Source: Paratinospora sagittata
Lineage: Eukaryota > Streptophyta > Magnoliopsida > Ranunculales > Menispermaceae
Direction of reading: 5' to 3'
NCBI GenBank assembly: GCA_035771175.1
Contig: CM069604.1
Location: forward strand, 17,857,115 to 17,921,114
DNA: 64,000 bases
The notes below the pieces were generated by a model. That model was not told the origin of the DNA. It saw only the letters and a program-made list of their open reading frames with translations, and did not search any database. A program made the translations under genes and the position numbers. Positions 63,301 through 64,000 of the stretch are shown here, one piece after another (positions within the stretch are counted from its first letter, which is position 1; each line of letters begins with the position of its first letter).

Positions 63301-64000
63301 AGCCCCTCTTGTGGAGGTTGTAGTCAGGTTTCTTGATCTTTCCTGTGGGTGCCAGATTGCTTTTCTTGTAGTTCCTTTTGAACTTACGGTTCCCCTTTTT
63401 CTTGGAATCGAAAATAGAAGCTTCAGCAACTAGTGAATGAGCACAGGTCTTAGTTGCTTCAACGCGCTCAACCTCCAATTCAACATGACGAGCAATATCA
63501 TCAAAAGTCTTGATATTGTCATTATGTGTTACAGTTACTTTCAGGTGCTCCTAGTTCTAAGAAAGGGAACGAATGACAGCGTTGACTTGTTGTTCATCCG
63601 TGAGAACATGCCCAACACTGTTCAATTCATGGATCATGTTTGACAATTCTCTCAGATGTTGTTTGATCGTGTGATGCTGACGCTTCACATAGGTGTCAAA
63701 CTTAATGGTCAATTGACGTAGCTTGGTTGCTGATGTCATCCCAAATTTATCCTTCAAAGCAATCCACATTTCTTGAGCGGTCTCATACTGCTCAAACTGG
63801 CATAGTAAGGCTTCTTGCATGCTGCTAAGCATAGTGATTCGAGCTATGCTATTTTTGCGTTTCCAAATCTGAAATGCTTCCAAGTCCTTCTTGTGTTGAG
63901 CAGTTGTCCCACGCTCTGGTTCAAACAAGGTGTGGGTGAGAGTTTCGAGGGCCTCTTGCTCCTCCATAATAAATTGTTGAACTCTTCGATGCCACATATC
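63301..64000 (-). pseudogene. copia gag, 5' part beyond the window
   Basis: The frame 63997-63557 encodes the central gag domain of the UBN2 type (AFQIWKRKNSIARITMLSSM, EMWIALKDKFGMTSATKLRQL, MIHELNSVGHVLTDEQQVNA), ending at a stop after IRSLS. A further basic segment in frame 63429-63190 links to the zinc knuckle. The gene enters from the right edge of the window. Confidence 0.85.

Larger units (their letters stand above)
60024..64000 (-). mobile_element. decayed Ty1/copia element, continues past right edge
   Basis: On the minus strand gag, zinc knuckle, protease, integrase, RT and RNase H occur in copia order from the right edge down to about 60024. The element is broken by many shifts and stops. 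Its 5' LTR lies outside the window. It is a different family from the copia at 36465-40666. Confidence 0.9.

Noticed and set aside
1..64000. tRNA or rRNA genes, organelle-derived DNA
   Set aside because: The only tRNA-related sequences seen are short primer-binding sites of retrotransposons; no cloverleaf, rRNA or plastid/mitochondrial coding sequence was recognised.

Overview
The window is a transposable-element-dense piece of a flowering-plant nuclear genome, most likely a eudicot (inference from element families and AT-rich composition; the species is not identifiable). It holds no bacterial or organellar genes, no tRNA or rRNA gene and no CRISPR array. Almost every coding trace belongs to Ty3/gypsy or Ty1/copia LTR retrotransposons, one L1-type LINE, one Mutator-like DNA transposon or one MITE. 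The only candidate host gene is a short promoter-plus-first-exon fragment near 51.15-51.6 kb.

Layout. (1) 1-5098: plus-strand Athila/Tat-type Ty3 element with gag, protease, a long 3' UTR and a 3' LTR (3630-5098), but no RT or integrase. It is inserted in the integrase of a Tekay-type chromovirus whose 3' part (integrase, chromodomain, LTR 6189-8599) follows. (2) 8881-27771: an older, decayed chromovirus (gag, PR, RT, RH, partial IN on the left; chromodomain tail and 3' LTR 26537-27771 on the right) interrupted inside integrase by a large chromovirus (12929-24282, LTRs 12929-14287 and 22894-24282) and by about 2 kb of unclassified repeat-rich filler (24283-26284). The inner chromovirus carries extra sense-strand open frames both upstream of gag (15173-16753) and downstream of pol (22350-22859), plus heat-shock-element-like repeats next to its TATA box. 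(3) 27772-35476: a minus-strand Athila-type element split by a Tekay element (LTR 28407-31298, gag and PR to about 33327), with a large deletion at the right junction. (4) 36465-40666: a structurally complete minus-strand copia with 131-bp LTRs and a 5-bp target duplication, lacking most of gag. (5) 41211-41731: a MITE. (6) 42270-50351: a full-length minus-strand L1-like LINE with two uninterrupted ORFs, a 16-bp target duplication and a duplicated (monomer-like) 5' UTR. (7) 50368-51918: possible host promoter and first exon. (8) 51919-57725: a copia 5' LTR, primer site and gag start split by a 5.3-kb MULE with about 2.3-kb terminal inverted repeats. (9) 57726-60013: a rearranged, partly inverted set of LTR fragments. 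(10) 60013-64000: a decayed minus-strand copia that continues past the right edge.

How the parts relate. The window is a palimpsest of nested insertions. The LINE and the 36.5-kb copia look youngest (intact frames or near-identical LTRs). The chromoviruses are heavily mutated, many of their stop codons being explicable as C-to-T or G-to-A changes. The most notable signals are the two accessory ORFs of the inner chromovirus, a hairpin box plus 3'-splice-like site recurring in four different chromovirus LTRs, the heat-shock-like promoter repeats, and the monomeric LINE promoter.
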